The notes: a model not told the origin generated them from the sequence alone. A DNA stretch of 64,000 nt from Hirundichthys speculiger (GCA_018398805.1 JAGFBZ010000290.1:2356001-2420000); one strand, 5' to 3'. Shown: positions 38,253 to 51,290, counted from the stretch's first letter. Translations and numbers: made by a program.

Positions 38253-39112
38253 TACTTTTCATTAAGGTAAAATTAGATTACTGCAACATATAGCAGCATT
38301 TAATAAATATAAACTTAATACTGACAGCAGAGTTTGGCCATGATAATCTGATTGGAATATTGATATTTATCTGTTACTAGTTAAAAGGGAATGCATTTAT
38401 ATGCGTATTTGTTAGTTTCAGGGCAATTGTGCTTGTTTGGTTGCCAGTTGTAACAGTTTAAAGAAAAATGTGTAGTGTTGAGAAAAATCATTTTGACTTT
38501 TTTTTTTTTGAATAAAAATATATATAATAAAAACATCAGTTTCATACATCTCACATGACGATAAAAAATCATTGTGTCTTCATTCCATTTCTTTAACCAA
38601 TAAACACACAGGACAACACATCATAGGTATGGTTTTACTCAGTTTCATTGCATTTTTCAGTTGGAGTCATATTAATCTCTGCAATAAATATTTAACACAT
38701 TGCTTCCATAGAGGTGCATGTTTCCACATTGCAGATGTTTCTTTTCTTTTCAAGTTTTGATAAATTATGTCATACTGTACCAGTGGATCTTCCCAAAGCT
38801 CTGAGTGCCATGAACAATATTTACAACACATCTTATTCAGCATTGAGCAAGTAAATTCTGAATAAAAGTAAAACAAGAAAATGGAAACACAGAATGAAGA
38901 TAGAGTAAAAAAAAAAAGGAGAAGAAAAATTATAACTGTACATGTATTAAATAAACACAATCAGAATATTGACCCTGTGAGCAACGGGCCTTGCGCAAGT
39001 GGCAAGGTCTCTTTACACAGGGACTAAGTGCAGCGAGTAGCTAATATTTGACACACTGAATAAGGATTATTAGGTTCTCCTGTCATGCTGATGGCACTAA
39101 TACAGGCCATCT
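38253..39112. other. dnaaf1/mff tail-to-tail intergenic
   Basis: Holds the 3' UTRs of dnaaf1 (+, AATAAA at 38511-38516) and mff (-). I found no clear - strand AATAAA for mff. AT-rich, no coding signal. Confidence 0.6.
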
Positions 39113-42100
39113 TTAACGTCGCAACCACACCCAAGTATTAATGAGCCAAAAAGCGACAGTGATCGAGTACATGATCATCTCTCGTTTTACTCGCTCTTTG
39201 TTCTCCTCTTCCAAATGCTGGAGTCTCCGGTTCAGCTTGATGAGCTAATAAAACAAAAGATTTATCTTCCTTCAGTCACATAGCTTTCATAATTACCTAT
39301 AATAACATATTCATGGAGAACTAACCTGACGTCGAATTGTTGTTGCATCAACCACCGTCATGTCGTCGCCCGTCCCATCAAAAGAGGCCTCATATGTTGA
39401 TAACGCGAGCCTTGAAGAGAAGAAAACTCATTTGAAAATTATATATTTCAACCAACCAAAAGAAAAAATTCAAATTCAGACGGCACATTTAGGATAATAC
39501 ATTTCACAATGGCAACACTGTTTTTATTGTGAATACTGACAGGAAGACTTCACCTCATTTTGACCTGAAATTAGTATGGAAGGCAGGAAAGGAAGAGGAC
39601 AAGGAAAGAGGAAGAAAATGAGGTACCAGGTGAAGTTACCTGGAATCATGCAGGGGGTTGGAACTTGAGGCCGACCCCCCTCGCAGAGATGGTTTGCTGA
39701 AGAGGTAGGGGGAAGACAAGAGTTGGGAGAAGGAAAAAAAGACGTCTAAAAAACCAAACACATTACATATATACACACAACTACAATACATTTACATATC
39801 TACAAGTGTTGTGCTGATTTACAAAATGTTTTGCAAACTCTTCTAGATTTTATGCAATTAAAAGAAGAGTACTTAAGTAACATTGTGCATTGTCCTTAAA
39901 TAGCACATCCACTGTTTAATATATTTATTAGAAGATTTTCTCTTCCCTCACAAGAGGCCAAGACTGCAAAAGCATGTCTTGTGACTCGGTGTCCCAAAGT
40001 ACACACCTTCTTTCTTCTGCCTTATGCTAAACAGTAAACAGTTTAAATAGTTGCCTTGAAAATCACATGTTCTGCACACTCTCAGCTCATTTCCAACGGT
40101 CTGTTTTCAGCTACAGAATGTGGCTTCTGTAAAAGTTGAAAATTGGACGAAACCATGACCAGCACTAGTTCGTTTCAGAAGAATGGTTTCATTCTGCCAC
40201 AGAGGGGAGAACCTTCTTCTAAAGTGAAAACAAAAGTTTAGGTCCAAAAACAATAAAACAAGTTGCCCAACTTTGATGACCAGCTCCACCTGAAAGAACA
40301 AGTGGCAGCTCTCTCCATCAGTATAAATTACTTGACATGGTTGGCAATGGCCAGACTCAGTTCTTGAATATTCAAGGCAAATTCATTTGCGGCATTTTGT
40401 TTGATTAATAAATGCTTATTAATAGTATTAACGTTGTTAATGAGCAGCCCCTGGACTTGATGTTATAATAAGGAGTTAAAAACAGTCCCTCAGATTTTCT
40501 GAAGAGCAGCAGACACTCAATCTGTTGGGAAGATATCTGACAATAACTGTATTACTTTTGCTGTTTAATTTCTTTTTGGCCCAAAAAAGTAATAGTAAAA
40601 AAAAATAATAAAAATAGAAAAAATGACCATATGATTGGGAGGTCACCTGCGTGGGTTTTCATCCAAGACCTCTAGGACCTGCTGGTAGGCCCGACGTGTA
40701 GTGGACTGGATGAAAGATAGAACACCACTAGCGCTGTACAGGTTATGCTCTTCAGCCACGGTGACAGAGGGGCATGGTTGGACAGTGGCTGGGGGGGGTG
40801 AGGCCGCACTGTTCAGTGCCCACAATTCAAGGGAAGGAATTAAAAGGGAAAAGGAAGAAATGGACAAAAGAGGGCAGAAGAGGAGGAAGGAAAGGGAGAA
40901 ATATAAGGAAAAGATAATGTCCTCAAATGGCTTTGCAAGATTTTCAGCCGAGTCAAAGTAAATACAAGCAATAGCCAAAGCTGAAAGCCTGGAAGCCACC
41001 ACAGCACTGCAAGTATACACACACTCAATAAAAGAAACTGAATGAAAAGATCCATTTTGTGTAATTAAGAGTGATCACAGTCTTGTCACTGTTAACCCAT
41101 ACAGACCAAAGTCTTCGTTTAAAAGCACCTCATAAAACCTGAAGTGATTTCTGGAAAACTCATACTAAAATCTTTTATTTATTAGTCTCTAGCGGAATAC
41201 AAAATAGATCACATTTGTGAGGTGAAACCTTCAGTTTTATTGTAAACTATTGGTTTTGTCCTCATGTTTATCTTTTTTTTTTTTTTTTCAAATAACTGTG
41301 ACTAAAAAGTTTTGATTCAGGTTTGAAAGGTAAAAGCATGCATATGTTGCACCAGGTCTGAATGGGTTAACGCCACACTGGAGATGGTGATCTTATCAAC
41401 AGTCCCATCATACGACATCATATGCATGCTTTTACCTTTCAAACCTGAATCAAAACTTTTAATTCAGGTTTGAAAGGTAAAAGCGTGCATATGTTGCACC
41501 AGGTCTGAATGGGTTAACGCCACACTGGAGATGGTGATCTTATCAACAGTCCCATCATACGACATCATATGCAACTGTGCTGCAGAAAATTATAATTTCA
41601 TAAAAGTGCTCCCCCCATATCAATATAAGAATTCTCTGGTCTGCATTTTGCATTTTTGTGTCCTACTGAATTGCTGAGAAAGAAGTGTGTGTGGTATACG
41701 AGTGTATTTATACTGTTGCCATATTTTTAATTTTGGAAATGATCCAGTTAGAATGAACTAATACCCCAGATGCTTAAAACCATTATGTTAATGGGTTAGT
41801 GTTAAAAGAACTGAAAGAACACTGAAGGGATCAGAAGTTCAAACAAACAGAAATAGATGATGCACATAGCAGCTGAAAGCCAGCTACACAATGACAATAA
41901 GACAAAAAAAAAGCCAAAAGGTAGATGCAGCATGCCACTAGATGCAAACATCTCAGCTGGAGCTGCCATCAGGCTAAAAATGTAATGTCTTGATCAATAC
42001 TTACGAAGAATCATTGAGGACCAACTGACTGTTATGACGGACCGCTGCATTCTCGCTGGCTGAACGTTCCCTTCGCAACCGTCCTTGGGGCCGCAACTAT

Positions 42101-42894
42101 AAGGAATTATGAAGACAGAAGATTTATTCGGGTCATGATTTATTGCAGGGACATTGCAAATGTCATGTTAAATGTGGATGTGACGCAACAGCTGAATATA
42201 AATACACAATTCCCTCAGTAATAAGCTGTTTGATGCGTTATCACCTACCATCTCCTCACTATCTGGAGGGGGCCGCTGTTCTTCTTCCAAAAAGTCCAGG
42301 GGCCGCTCACTGAGGGTGAGGACTCTGGGTGGAGTTTTAAGCGATAAGGTTTCTAGAGGTGTTGACTGGATAAGGTCTAAGTCTCTGGGTCTGGAGAACT
42401 GAGGGTCATTAGCATCTCCTGACAAATGAAGGCATGAAATTGAATCAAAATTAGTGGCTGTATATTTTACATATGTAGCATTTAGTTTTGTTTTTACCCT
42501 TAGGAAGCTGATATGATACTAATGCTCAGAACAAAAAAGCCTGTAGAAGCAGGGTGGACAAAGTCCGCTGACTGATAGATGTCTATAGCTATCATTTTAT
42601 TACTGTCAACAAACATTCATCAATCAGGTGCAAAACAAACCAGACACTTCTAAGTCATCATTTTGCAGTATACCAACCTGAAATCACAATTCTCTCTGGG
42701 ACTTGCATTATAACACTGGAGGGTAACTCTTGTATTCCAGCACTGGGATCTTCCTGAGGAGCCTGAGGAGCAACTTTAAGCTTCTGAGGGATGCGCATCC
42801 TCTGGCTGATACCCTCTGTGTACTCCAGCTCATACTGGATACGGTTCATCTCCGCCATCTCGACTGTTGGGGAGGGGAATGCTGCTCCACTCAT
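39113..42894 (-). CDS. mff: Mitochondrial fission factor (MFF)
   Basis: Tail-anchored protein of the mitochondrial and peroxisomal outer membrane that recruits the fission GTPase Drp1. Coding exons: 42678-42894, 42249-42418, 42005-42096, 40647-40808, 39640-39696, 39326-39410 and 39113-39244. All join in phase to a complete 304-residue protein. It begins MSGAAFPSPTVEMAEMNRIQ and continues with YTEGISQRMRIPQKL and VIMQVPERIVIS, the Drp1-recruiting N-terminal repeats. The middle has DLDLIQSTP and KTPPRVLTLSERPLDFL. GVLSFIQSTTRRAYQQVLEV follows. The C terminus has a coiled coil (LIKLNRRLQHLEEENKERVK) and a single membrane anchor (MYSITVAFWLINTWVW) ending in two arginines. No frame damage. An apparent 5' non-coding exon ends with donor GTAAGT at 43452-43447. 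Confidence 0.95.
41092..41370. mobile_element. TTAA-flanked miniature transposon (MITE), copy 2
   Basis: Starts TTAA-CCCATACAGACC and ends GGTCTGAATGGG-TTAA: inverted ends with one mismatch inside TTAA target sites. The order of interior motifs (TTCTGGAAAAC, then GGTGAAACCTTCAGTTTTATT, then a T-run) parallels the copy at 2616-2828. No transposase. The right end is repeated again at about 41503-41519. Confidence 0.72.
41305..41573. repeat. 112-bp direct repeat with an inverted 40-bp junction
   Basis: Segment 41315-41426 recurs at 41462-41573 with one visible difference (GCATG against GCGTG). Between them, 41421-41460 is the reverse complement of 41305-41344. The pattern is direct copy, inverted stub, direct copy, covering the right end of the MITE and about 55 bp beyond it. 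Confidence 0.88.
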
Positions 42895-44558
42895 TGGGCT
42901 GCGACTTAATACGCAAAGCAAAACTTGTTGGCCACAAAATAAAACAAAGTAGAAAACATGCAGATGTGTGACACCTCGTCTTTCTGCTCGCCACATGTTA
43001 CAAGCTCATTCAACTTAAGCTACATCAGAGAACAAGAATTTCCTCTGGGATTTGGTGATAAATGTGGGTTGGAAGGGACTGATGTGGAATCATCATGCTC
43101 GTGACGCCTCATATGATACAAACAGGCTTAACTGATTTCACAGAGGGACACAAAGGGGGTTTATTGACCACTGAGTAGGCTGTGTAACGCTGCCTATAGG
43201 TTGTCCCTATAACATAATTCAGTTGATGGTGTCTTTTTTAACGTTGGTAATAAGCTTTTGATTCCAACATAAACGATCCTATGGGCATTAATGGTTTAAA
43301 AACAAAATCTGCTACTATATAACGACAATTAGAAAATAAAATGCAACAGTGGTGAGAAAATCCTAGAGTTTAGAGGTGACAGAAGAAGAAAATGTCAAAA
43401 AATCATTTAACCCAGCGCCATTTCAGGCTAGCTTATCAGTGCGGCTACTTACCGTTTAGTGTTGCTCAAGAAAACAGTCTTTCCAAATGACTTATTTACC
43501 AAATTCCAGGCGCAGTTTAGCTTCTGTATATACTTTGATAGTTGAAGTTCAAGTATTGAACGCAGTGTAGCTGTCAAGCATCTCTGTATTCCGCCGCAGA
43601 GAGACGAAGCTTCCTATTATTCTTCCTGTCTGTACTTTACACAGGAAATGACGTTTTCAGTAGGAGGTGACGTCAGTGACACCAGGCGCTGGAATTAAAA
43701 GCAGAAACTTGGACCGTAAAGGTTTAATTCATTTGGATTTTTTTCGAATATAATGTGGATATAGAGTTCAAACAGAACGACAAAATATTGATAGTTTTAT
43801 AAAGCTTGCATTAAATTTAACTGTTTACAATTCTTAACAGTATTTGGAATTAATTGTCTAATAATAGTAATTTCAAAAAAAATCTGTTTTTTTTTTTTTT
43901 TTTTAATTTTTTTTTATTTGCAGTAGTAGGTAGTTGGTTTTGAGGAGGAGGTAGAGGGCCTAAACTAGACTGTCATAAATATAAGTTTTTGGTTTTAAGT
44001 TTGATGCTACTTATGCCATCTTTTCCTCTTTCCCTCCCTTTTAAAATCAAACATTATGCAATATTTAACAAAAGAAATCCATGAACTTCGCTTCTTGAAT
44101 ACATGTTAAAAAGAAAAAATAATTAAATTAAATAAATTGGAGTTTCTTTGCATAATGGAGCAATTTCTCAACATTTCGCTATGCATAATGATGGGCTTAT
44201 ATCAATACAAATGTGTTCTTATTTTGACTTTAAAACACGGATATTGTTTACTCAGGGGACTGCTGTGGTTTAAAGGCACATAGGGTCGCCGGGGGGTTGA
44301 GGAGATTGCCCCACTGAGTGTGGGTGGGTGCTTTTACACTGAGGCTCCCAAATGCTGAAAGTCATCCCCCTACTTAACCAGTAGCTTCAACGGAAAATCG
44401 GGAATATCAATTCAGGACCAAAAAAAAAAAAGACGACGTGTTCTGTCTGACGGCAGAGCTCCATAAATGTCAGGATGTTTTTTGTTTAACGGGCACATCG
44501 ATGCTGCACCGACTGAGACCTTTTTTTCCCCCCTCCGAGCTTGTAACTGGTTGGAATT
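42895..44558. promoter_or_regulatory. Divergent upstream region of mff and the MEGF6-like gene
   Basis: mff transcription starts leftward, probably near 43600. A non-coding exon ends at 43453 with donor GTAAGT on the - strand, and the region 43560-43690 is richer in CpG. The MEGF6-like gene starts rightward at 44559. Between lie AT-rich DNA with a T run near 43888 and a GC-richer patch at about 44284-44310. No other gene is seen. Confidence 0.45.
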
Positions 44559-46515
44559 ATGTTTCCAAGTATTTTCATCGTGTACATGATGTTATCCGGC
44601 AATATTTTCCCCATGTCATCTTTGGAGCTGCAATTTGGCATGTAAGTAACTTATTTAGACCGTTTCGTTATCAGCTGTCACTTTCGACTGAATTGGCTTT
44701 CAGGTAAATTAAAAGGTTTTACCCTGACACGCTCTAAAATAAACCAAAAGCAGCGCGAAGCTGCATTTTGAAAATACTTAGTAATAATCTCACTCAAACT
44801 TTCGTTTCGTTATTGCAGTAGTTACTCTCTGTTATTCTGTTCAGTGCCCAGTAGGAGTCTCACTTTGAGGTCCCACAAATATGCATGGGTTTAATGAATA
44901 AAACACAGTTGTTGAAAAAGTGTCAGTATAATAATTTTCACTGGAATGGGATGTTTTTGGAGAGCACTCTACTATAGGTTTCCAATTTAAATACACATTG
45001 CAGGACATTATAAAAGGGACCGTTTTCATTACCGGAGAAGCAGAACACTTCCTCTAATTAACTTGGAGCCACTCTGTATTGAATCCAGATGGCTTTTGGA
45101 GGAGGACACCTCTGGGTGCCTCGACATCACAGAGCAATGCGGGCTACTTGCAGCACGCTGCTGTACAGTTCAGTTAAAATCAATATTTAAGCACCAGTAC
45201 ATGCATGCATGTCACTTTGTATAGGTTGTTGAATTAGTGTTAAAGGCAGAATCCAAATCAAATGCTTTTTTTTTCTCTGCAATTAAGAATGTACAGCTGC
45301 CAGAATAGTACATGTTTTTCTTTTTCTTCAAAAATGCACATGGGCTAATTTTCATATTTTCTTACTCCATGCATAAAATAAAGCGCATGGGGCTGCAATA
45401 TTAATCATCTTTACAAAAGGAATCCCTTCATCCACAGTCTATGGTCTCACTCTCAACCCAGTCATCACCAACCTCAGTGTCCCAGTGTCAGTGTCTCACA
45501 CACACGTAAAGAATCACTATGTCCATCATTTGAAAGTTTCTCCGTAGGTATTTTTTCATTTTGATTGGATTATTTTTATTGCCTCTTTCCATCTCTGCAT
45601 GTTTCCATACACAGGCCAAATGTCTGTGCTGACCAGGAGATGTCCTTGTTGGGGAGCCGTCAGCCTTGTGTTCAAGCTTTTACCCGCATGGTGAAGGTGT
45701 GGAGGCAGGGCTGCACAGGACACAGGTGGTGTGTAGGCTATGAGAGGAGGTGAGAGCAATCACATTTCACTGTAAAGATACATTTTTAACATACCCACCT
45801 CAAATGAGTAAATACAGAGAGGAATGTTTTATGCATACAGATAGAGCTGAACAACTGCATTTATTTTTACTGGTCATAAGTGCCACTGTCATGACTAAGT
45901 GTTTTGGTATATCAAGGACGGACAACCTTTAGATTTTTTTTTTTTTTCATGTGCAAAGACAAAATGTGGAAAAATTGCAAAGTATTATCCATAACTGGCT
46001 GATGCACCCAAAAATAATGTAAGGAGAGTAATGAACATTATTTCAGTGAGTACTGGTTTCAAGTGCGATAATCTGAAACCAGTGAATCTATCCTCCTCAG
46101 GACAGCGTACTATACAGCATACCGGCAAGTGTACAGTATGGATTTGCACACAGTCTATAAGTGTTGCCCTGGCTGGACTCAGACGGAGGATGAGAGGGGC
46201 TGTCTACGTAGTGAGTAATGGAAGCATTTCATTTACATCCTGTAAATATCAGAGAGGGAGAAGTTTGTTATCTCTTTAAGGCTGTACCTGAAATAATTAA
46301 ATGGGAATATTGTCAAGATAGACTGTGACTATGCACAAAATATGTGTAAATATAGAAATGCACAAAAATACATCTGCAACATTCAGGTATGTGATGTGTA
46401 ACATCTACAGGAGTGTGCAGTGATGATACTTGCCTCAACGGTGGGAGATGTGCAGAGACTGGGGACAACATTTGTCATTGTCCTCTGGGCTTCAAAGGGA
46501 CTCGATGCCAGTACG
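44559..46515 (+). CDS. MEGF6-like EMI/EGF-domain protein, 5' exons only
   Basis: Secreted multi-EGF protein. Exons: 44559-44641, 45615-45749, 46101-46210 and 46411-46515, all in phase and open at the end (donor GTGAGG). Exon 1 begins MFPSIFIVYMMLSGNIFPM, a signal peptide. Exons 1-3 form an EMI domain: MPNVCADQEMSLLGSRQPC, then CVGYERR, YYTAYRQVY and TVYKCCPGW. Exon 4 is one EGF domain: CSDDTCLNGGRC, ending CPLGFKGTRCQY. Order and wording match my recollection of human MEGF6 (EMI, then EGF repeats, with a calcium-binding EGF next). EGFL7/8 and MEGF10/11 share the domains but match less well. No further exon was recognised up to 64000, so the next intron is at least 17 kb. Exon 3 has two possible donors three bases apart. 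Confidence 0.82.
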
Positions 46516-49499
46516 GTGAGGTTTTATTCCCAAACTTCTATGTCAAAACTTACCGGTTTGATATTCTTTTCACACTGTCACTCGGACTTACAACTAAAAA
46601 AAAGCTTTGGGAGTAACCAAACTACATATTTAATATGCCCATAAAGATTTAATAGGTTCAATCTCAAACCCTGGGCTTTCTCTTTGAAAAAGCTGAAGAA
46701 ACCTGAAACATTATGGGAACTGTTTTTGTTCTGCTGGAAAGTTTGAATTTGGTTTCACACTGGTTTGTTACTGAGTCTGTATGTGAATCTGAAACTGGAG
46801 CTGTAACTAATTAATATACCTTATGTACAATAGGTTTCCAAAATGACTTTTTTATTGGCCTTTCTACTGGTTATGCTGCCATTGCTCAGAAGATGAATTT
46901 TCAGCATTACAAAGTGTAGAGCTACAGTATTAATCTCATCTGACTTCTGGCTATAGCTTTGTAACTACATTATAGATGTGTAATGACCTCAAGGATCCCA
47001 ACTACAGCCTGCCAGAAGCTGACTGTGTGGACTTCCTGAAAACCTTCCTTTAAAGTATACAATATATTTGCATTACTTACAATAATAATGTGCCTTGCAG
47101 TTCCTGAAAGCCTTTTTTTGTAACATTGACAATTTTTGGTAAAAAAAAAGAAAAAAGAAAAGAAAAGGCAGCCAGAATAAGAGTTGTTTCATCGGAGTAT
47201 AGATCAGATATAGAGCATACAGAGCCTCATCAGAGGTGTAACTTGAATGCAAATAAAAGGAGCTTCTGTCATAGTTTAATAGCAAATGTGTACTTTAAAG
47301 CCTGTGTAAAACTCGATTGTCCCTTTTGTCTGTGACAATTGTGTTTTCTCTCTACTGTCCACATGCATGAGATGTAAATCTGTAGGTAAAATAGAAGGAA
47401 GGGTTGTTATGGTTTTATAAGACTCTCACAGAGACAGAATGGTTTGTAGATGATATGTGGTCCCTAACCCCCAAATGCTCACAAACATAAAAAACACACA
47501 CATACAATGCAGAGGTTTTTCCATCTATCCCCTTGACTTTCTCATGAGAGATGGCCCTGTCTCTGTACTGCCAGAGGTTTTAAGCACTTCTTCTCCAGGT
47601 TGCTTTTTGACAAGGATGCGTTGTTTTTTTGATCAAAACAGAGCTTGTGTTTGTTTTGCCACGGGCTTCTTGGTTTTCATGCAGTGGAGATAATACACCT
47701 GATCAAAAACCATCTTTGTTACTCCGGCCATCGTCCTTTCACATGCCGTGCCTCAATAATCCTCATGAACTCACATGTTGCTCGTCTCTTTTTGTAAAAT
47801 GCTTTTCCTTCTTCCATATCCCCTGACAGATTTATCAGTACTCTTCTGCCAGAATCATTATACTCTCAGAGAGCCAAGCTCCTTCAGCCAAGTTCTTTCA
47901 CTGAACCTGAGCTTGAAACAGGGTCTTATACATGCACTGACAACTGTGTTGGAAGGGGTTGACTAATTTGTTACTAATGCTATTTTTCAGTAATATTCTT
48001 TTTAAATTAATCTCAAATGAAAATCTTTTTATTTTTATAATAATATTTTGAATAATAATAGTCATACTACTAATAATAAATACCTAATACTGATCTTAGC
48101 ATAATAAAATTGAAAAATTAACAGCTTTGTGTTTTCTTTAGAAATTTAGACAACGCCGTGCAAAAATTACGGAAGCACAGCTGTGAAAAATCCTTGCTAG
48201 TAGCCAGGTTGTTGAGTGGTTATACAACACTGACTTTGTCTTTAGATGTAAAATAGAACTTGTAAGACCTCATAAGGGAGGTGGTGAATGAGTGAAAGAA
48301 ACACGGTTAAGAGGGACACTTAACCACCTTTAGAGTGCTATGCAATGTGTGATAGAGGTGTCTGCATGTTACCCAGAGGGATTTGGAAACATGGGAGTCT
48401 ATATTTGCATTGTGAGCTTTTGCATTCTTCAGTGACAGAGCCATTACTGTACCGGTTATTTATGAAGGAGGAAAAACAGATACAGTAAAGAAGCAGGAAA
48501 GCTAACATCTATAGATTTATCTTGAACTAACATATTCAGAGAAACCTCAGATTTATTACGCGGCATTTTCGACACATTTGTCTCAGTGTTTTTAAACCGG
48601 CTTCCTGTACTGCTGTTGGTCAGTGTGAATGGAAATCCATCTTTTACTTTTATATTACATAATGCACCTACTGCACTCTGATGCAATATTAGTCTTTGCA
48701 CAGAGGATTTCTCAGATGTTTCAAGGGCTTGGCAAAATGTAAAGACATGTTTGTACTCTATGTTCATGTGTTATTAGTCTGTGTTTTGCCGTTTTGATCC
48801 TCCGCTCCAATTGTACATGGGCAGTTGACAAAACACAGCTTTGTATGCTTTGTATGGTTAGTGTATGACAATTTCTAAATTACATTAATGAGAACACCAT
48901 AAACGAGTGACAAGTAAAGTGCTGCATGCAAAGGTTATCTTAACAGTTAATACAAGTTGTGAAAAAAACAAATATGTATCTTTTACACTGACATTGGATG
49001 TGGCATTGTTAGGAAAATCATCAAAAAAACTCAGGAGCGATTCAGATTGTAAAGTAGAATTTTGTTCTTGTGAGAAGGAGCAGTTTACAGGTCAGAGTCT
49101 GATGATGCAAAGCCTGTTATAGGATACATGACTGCTTCGGTCAAGGATTTTACCACTCGAGGAGCAAAATGGACAAGTAATTTACATATCCACCACAAGA
49201 CTGTGAGACCTACATAAATCGGGGAAGACAGAGACTTGGTTAACGATATAGTTAAACAGACAAATTACAATTGAATGGTGATCATAACAGTCACGTGACC
49301 TCAACTCAGAAAGGTCAACATACATCCTGCACTAGACCTACATATATATATATCACAGAAAATTGAATATAACAAAAGGATAATAATCATACAATAGTCC
49401 AAATTGTCTCTTTTTTCAGTCAGGCATGCAGGTGATGTTACTGCCATCAACAAAGCTCACTTTACAACCCGCGGTGCGCTTAGAGTCTCGCCTCCTCTT

Positions 49500-49880
49500 A
49501 GAACATTTCCACAGAAGTTTTGGCTCCCACAGACCACTTGGGAAATATAGGTTGCCTAGCTGAAGAAAGACAAACATCCTCCCAGCATGATACTGCCACA
49601 GCCATGCCTCACCATGGGGATGGAGTTAACGTGTTAGAGGCCCTGGGTTTCCTCTGCACGCAGTGTTTTCTTGACAGCCAGAGTATTACATTTTAATCTC
49701 AGATGACCAGAATAACTTCTTCCATATGTAGATGGTTATTTTCCTGAAGCCCAGATTGCTGGTGTGCACATCTTAAAGTGTTCCTATGGATAGACAGTGC
49801 AGCTCTTTCACGGTTATCTTTGCGGCCTTTTTGCATCTCTGATTAATTTACTCCTTGCTTGCTCCATGAGCTTTTCTCCT
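49500..49880 (-). pseudogene. Decayed Tc1-like transposase
   Basis: On the - strand the sequence around 49560-49640 reads SIPMVRHGCGSIMLGGC, clearly the Tc1 motif NTIPTVKHGGGSIMLWGC with decay. Upstream, GGAAGAAG-TTATTCTGG-CATCTGAGATTAAAATG corresponds to the WKKVLWSDETK block. The + strand at 49800-49880 matches the helix-turn-helix part of the same family. Stops and indels throughout; no inverted ends seen. Confidence 0.65.
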
Positions 49881-51110
49881 GGTCTGTCCTTTATTAACAG
49901 GCTTCTTATATTATACATATTCTTTCAGTTTTCAAATAATGAATTTAATGGTGCTTTTTATTTCACTATAATCCAACCCTTTTCCAGTTGTCACTCTTTA
50001 TAGCGCTCATTGGACTTCATTCTAATACTTGCATAGTGGTGTCTTACTGCTGTTGTAGACGCTGGGACCTTTGACCAAAGGTGTATAGATGCTGAGATCG
50101 TGTAACACTTAGGTCAGACACAGATAGATTTACCTGAAGCAATTATGTGACTTCTTCCAAATGTAATTGGCAGTATCAGATCAATAATGTAGGGCATACA
50201 AAACATACATACACATGCATGTGCAACTTTTCTTTTTCTTTTTTTTTTTAAAATATAAATTGGTTTCAATCTTGAAAGATATGGAATTACTGTTTTTAAA
50301 TTGCAGGTAGAAGTACAACAAAATAGGAAAGGCACCAAAAGGGGTCTTCATAACATCATAGCTATATGTCCAAATCCTAAATAAAAGAATGAAGATCATC
50401 TCCTTTAATTTGCATATGATAATAAGATACCACATTAACATTTTTAGCAGAGCTAAGCCCTGAAAGATTTCAGTGAATGGAGAATGTACAGTTCCGTACA
50501 GAAAAGCCTGGGAGTGCTTCCTGCCAGAATCCTCCGCTTCCTTCTCCCCACTTTTCAGCACTCACCATCAATTGGTTTCTTGAACTATTAGTCTCTTTGG
50601 TGTTCCTGCCAAGTTGTGGTGGTTGAGCCCACTGTGTTGTGGGGGTCCACTGGCCACCTGCTTTCAATCTCTTACAATAGACAGTAGGCACTGTCCATGC
50701 AATGTATGTCAGCCACTGACACCAAGGCCATGGTGTTGACACTGTATGGTAATAAACAGCCTGGATATAGCCTAAATCATATGCTGAGAGACTGGAGGCT
50801 GTTTTACAATAGTTATATTAAATTCTGCTGGTGAGTGCCACTGTCTCACTGTCTCACTCTATTAAACTTTAGCCTTTCTTTTTTGTTAAACTGGTCTATG
50901 GGTTTGCATGAAATCAAGAGACCACGAGTATTTAACTGGGCAAGAACAGAAACCATCTGGTCCTCACTAAAGAAGCCTGTCTGTTTTCAAAGCACTTTAG
51001 AGAAGAGTGGTTATGGACATTTTTTAAGGCTGGAAGTATTAGCTATGTAAAGAGGCCACTGACATTATCAGCATATACTAGGAGTTTCCTGCAAAAATGA
51101 ACACAAGAAA

Positions 51111-51290
51111 GGTGGCTTTGGCTCAGGAGATAGAATCGGTTTTCTTCAATCAGAAGGGTTGCTGGTTTGATCCGCAACATTTCCAGTCTACATGATGAAG
51201 TGTCCTTGGCCAAGCGACTGAACCCCACATTTCCCCCAAAGTGTTTCTCTCTTATTGGTGGCTTTCGATAAAACACCTGCTAAATCAATG
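51111..51290 (+). repeat. tRNA-derived SINE, + orientation
   Basis: Starts GGTGGCTTTGGCTCAGGAGA, with an A-box-like TGGCTCAGGAGATAG and a B-box GGTTTGATCC at 51164-51173. The body has TGTCCTTGGCCAAG-GACTGAACCCC, shared with the copy at 54668-54939. It ends near CTAAATCAATGCAG. This is the pol III promoter head and body of an abundant fish SINE-like family. Confidence 0.72.

Larger units (their letters stand above)
40809..42004 (-). other. mff intron 3, with MITE and local duplication
   Basis: Contains a TTAA-flanked miniature transposon (41092-41370) whose right end is duplicated with an inverted junction (41305-41573). The neighbouring intron 39697-40646 has nothing recognised. Confidence 0.7.

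Noticed and set aside
40640..41020. Acceptor at the C-run just inside mff exon 4 (CCCCAG at about 40789)
   Set aside because: Gives the wrong phase after exon 3; the acceptor 19 bp upstream (GAACAG, exon from 40808) restores frame.
41305..41573. CRISPR-like repeat array
   Set aside because: Only two direct copies plus an inverted stub in a vertebrate intron; no regular spacers.
51111..51180. Functional tRNA gene
   Set aside because: A and B boxes are present, but the cloverleaf is degenerate and the following body is that of a dispersed SINE.
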